Shown: positions 5,579 to 5,706 of the stretch, one piece after another
Layout of the letters: every line of letters starts with the position of its first letter
Numbering within the stretch: position 1 is the stretch's first letter
Assembly: GCA_012964275.1 (NCBI GenBank)
Contig: DTUG01000240.1
Span: forward strand, 1-5,706
Source of the DNA: Fidelibacterota bacterium
GTDB taxonomy: Bacteria > Fidelibacterota > Marinisomatia > Marinisomatales > UBA1611
Length of the DNA: 5,706 nucleotides
Direction of reading: 5' to 3'
Notes under the pieces: model-generated
Database searches by the model: none
The model's input: only the letters and a program-made list of their open reading frames with translations
Told to the model about the DNA's origin: nothing
Translations under genes and position numbers: made by a program

Positions 5579-5647
5579 ACGGGGTAATTAACGGGGTAAC
5601 TACCGACGGGAAGCAAAATTCACGGGTTGAAAATCACGGGGTAATTA
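5579..5647 (+). repeat. 12-bp direct repeats ACGGGGTAAYTA, three copies
   Basis: ACGGGGTAATTA (5579-5590) and ACGGGGTAACTA (5591-5602) are in tandem, and an exact copy of the first lies at 5636-5647. Shorter relatives lie between them: TCACGGG at 5620-5626 and 5634-5640, and CGACGGG at 5604-5610. Repeated short sites in one orientation next to a broken tRNA resemble arm-type binding sites of a tyrosine integrase, or iterons of a replication protein. Confidence 0.6.
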
Positions 5648-5706
5648 TTTGATCGCTATTTTTTAGAATCCGCCTTTTAGTTTCCAAACATGTTTTATAA
5701 CTCCAT
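5648..5706. other. Right edge, no supported feature
   Basis: No gene can be supported here. On the plus strand an ATG at 5690 stays open for the last 17 bases only, with no Shine-Dalgarno sequence. On the minus strand two short frames are open from the right edge, stopping at 5634-5636 and 5663-5665. Either could be the end of a gene entering from the right, but runs this short are expected by chance. Confidence 0.5.

Larger units (their letters stand above)
5478..5614 (+). repeat. Pair of 14-bp direct repeats flanking the terminator region
   Basis: TACCGACGAGAAGC (5478-5491) recurs as TACCGACGGGAAGC (5601-5614), with one mismatch. In addition AAGCAAAAT occurs at 5520-5528 and again at 5611-5619. 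If the terminator block 5492-5523 is removed, the first copy continues into AAAAT exactly as the second does, giving 18 of 19 matching bases. The two loci therefore look like duplicates, one of them split by the hairpin. Confidence 0.6.

Noticed and set aside
5544..5647. CRISPR array
   Set aside because: The repeats are 10-14 bp, partly tandem, with no regular 30-40 base spacers and no cas genes.
5634..5705. C-terminus of a minus-strand integrase entering from the right edge
   Set aside because: Only 23 codons are visible, with no recognisable recombinase motif, and a run this short is likely by chance.

Overview
The window looks like chromosomal sequence from a Gram-negative bacterium. The signs are a Tat-exported flavoenzyme, a predicted lipoprotein and a PQQ-type sugar dehydrogenase, which is normally periplasmic. 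G+C is moderate to low, and some but not all genes have a recognisable Shine-Dalgarno sequence. The phylum cannot be fixed from this sequence. A marine Marinimicrobia- or Bacteroidota-like lineage is only a guess.

Layout: (1) positions 2-682, plus strand, hold the C-terminal 226 residues of a PQQ-dependent (YliI/soluble glucose dehydrogenase type) sugar dehydrogenase whose 5' end lies outside the window. (2) From 5278 down to 679, all on the minus strand, run five genes in transcription order: an RlmB-like rRNA 2'-O-methyltransferase, a class IV PLP aminotransferase, a sulfotransferase-like P-loop protein, a Tat-dependent FAD amine oxidase, and (after a 124-bp gap) an unrecognised small lipoprotein. 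The first three are joined by two identical TAATG one-base overlaps, so they almost certainly share a transcript; the amine oxidase follows after 38 bp. (3) From 5279 to the right edge there is no credible protein gene. This part holds divergent promoters around a 16-bp palindrome, the 5' half of a CAU-anticodon tRNA whose 3' half is missing, a strong intrinsic terminator, and a dense cluster of short direct repeats.

The aminotransferase and sulfotransferase-like genes form a conserved functional pair, since plants carry the same two domains fused in one protein. The aminotransferase here has Thr where the fold-type IV glutamate facing the PLP pyridine nitrogen is expected. With the amine oxidase next to them, the cluster suggests a small amino-acid or amine conversion module of unknown substrate. 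The right end looks like the boundary of an integrated element at a tRNA gene, but the window stops before any integrase could be seen.
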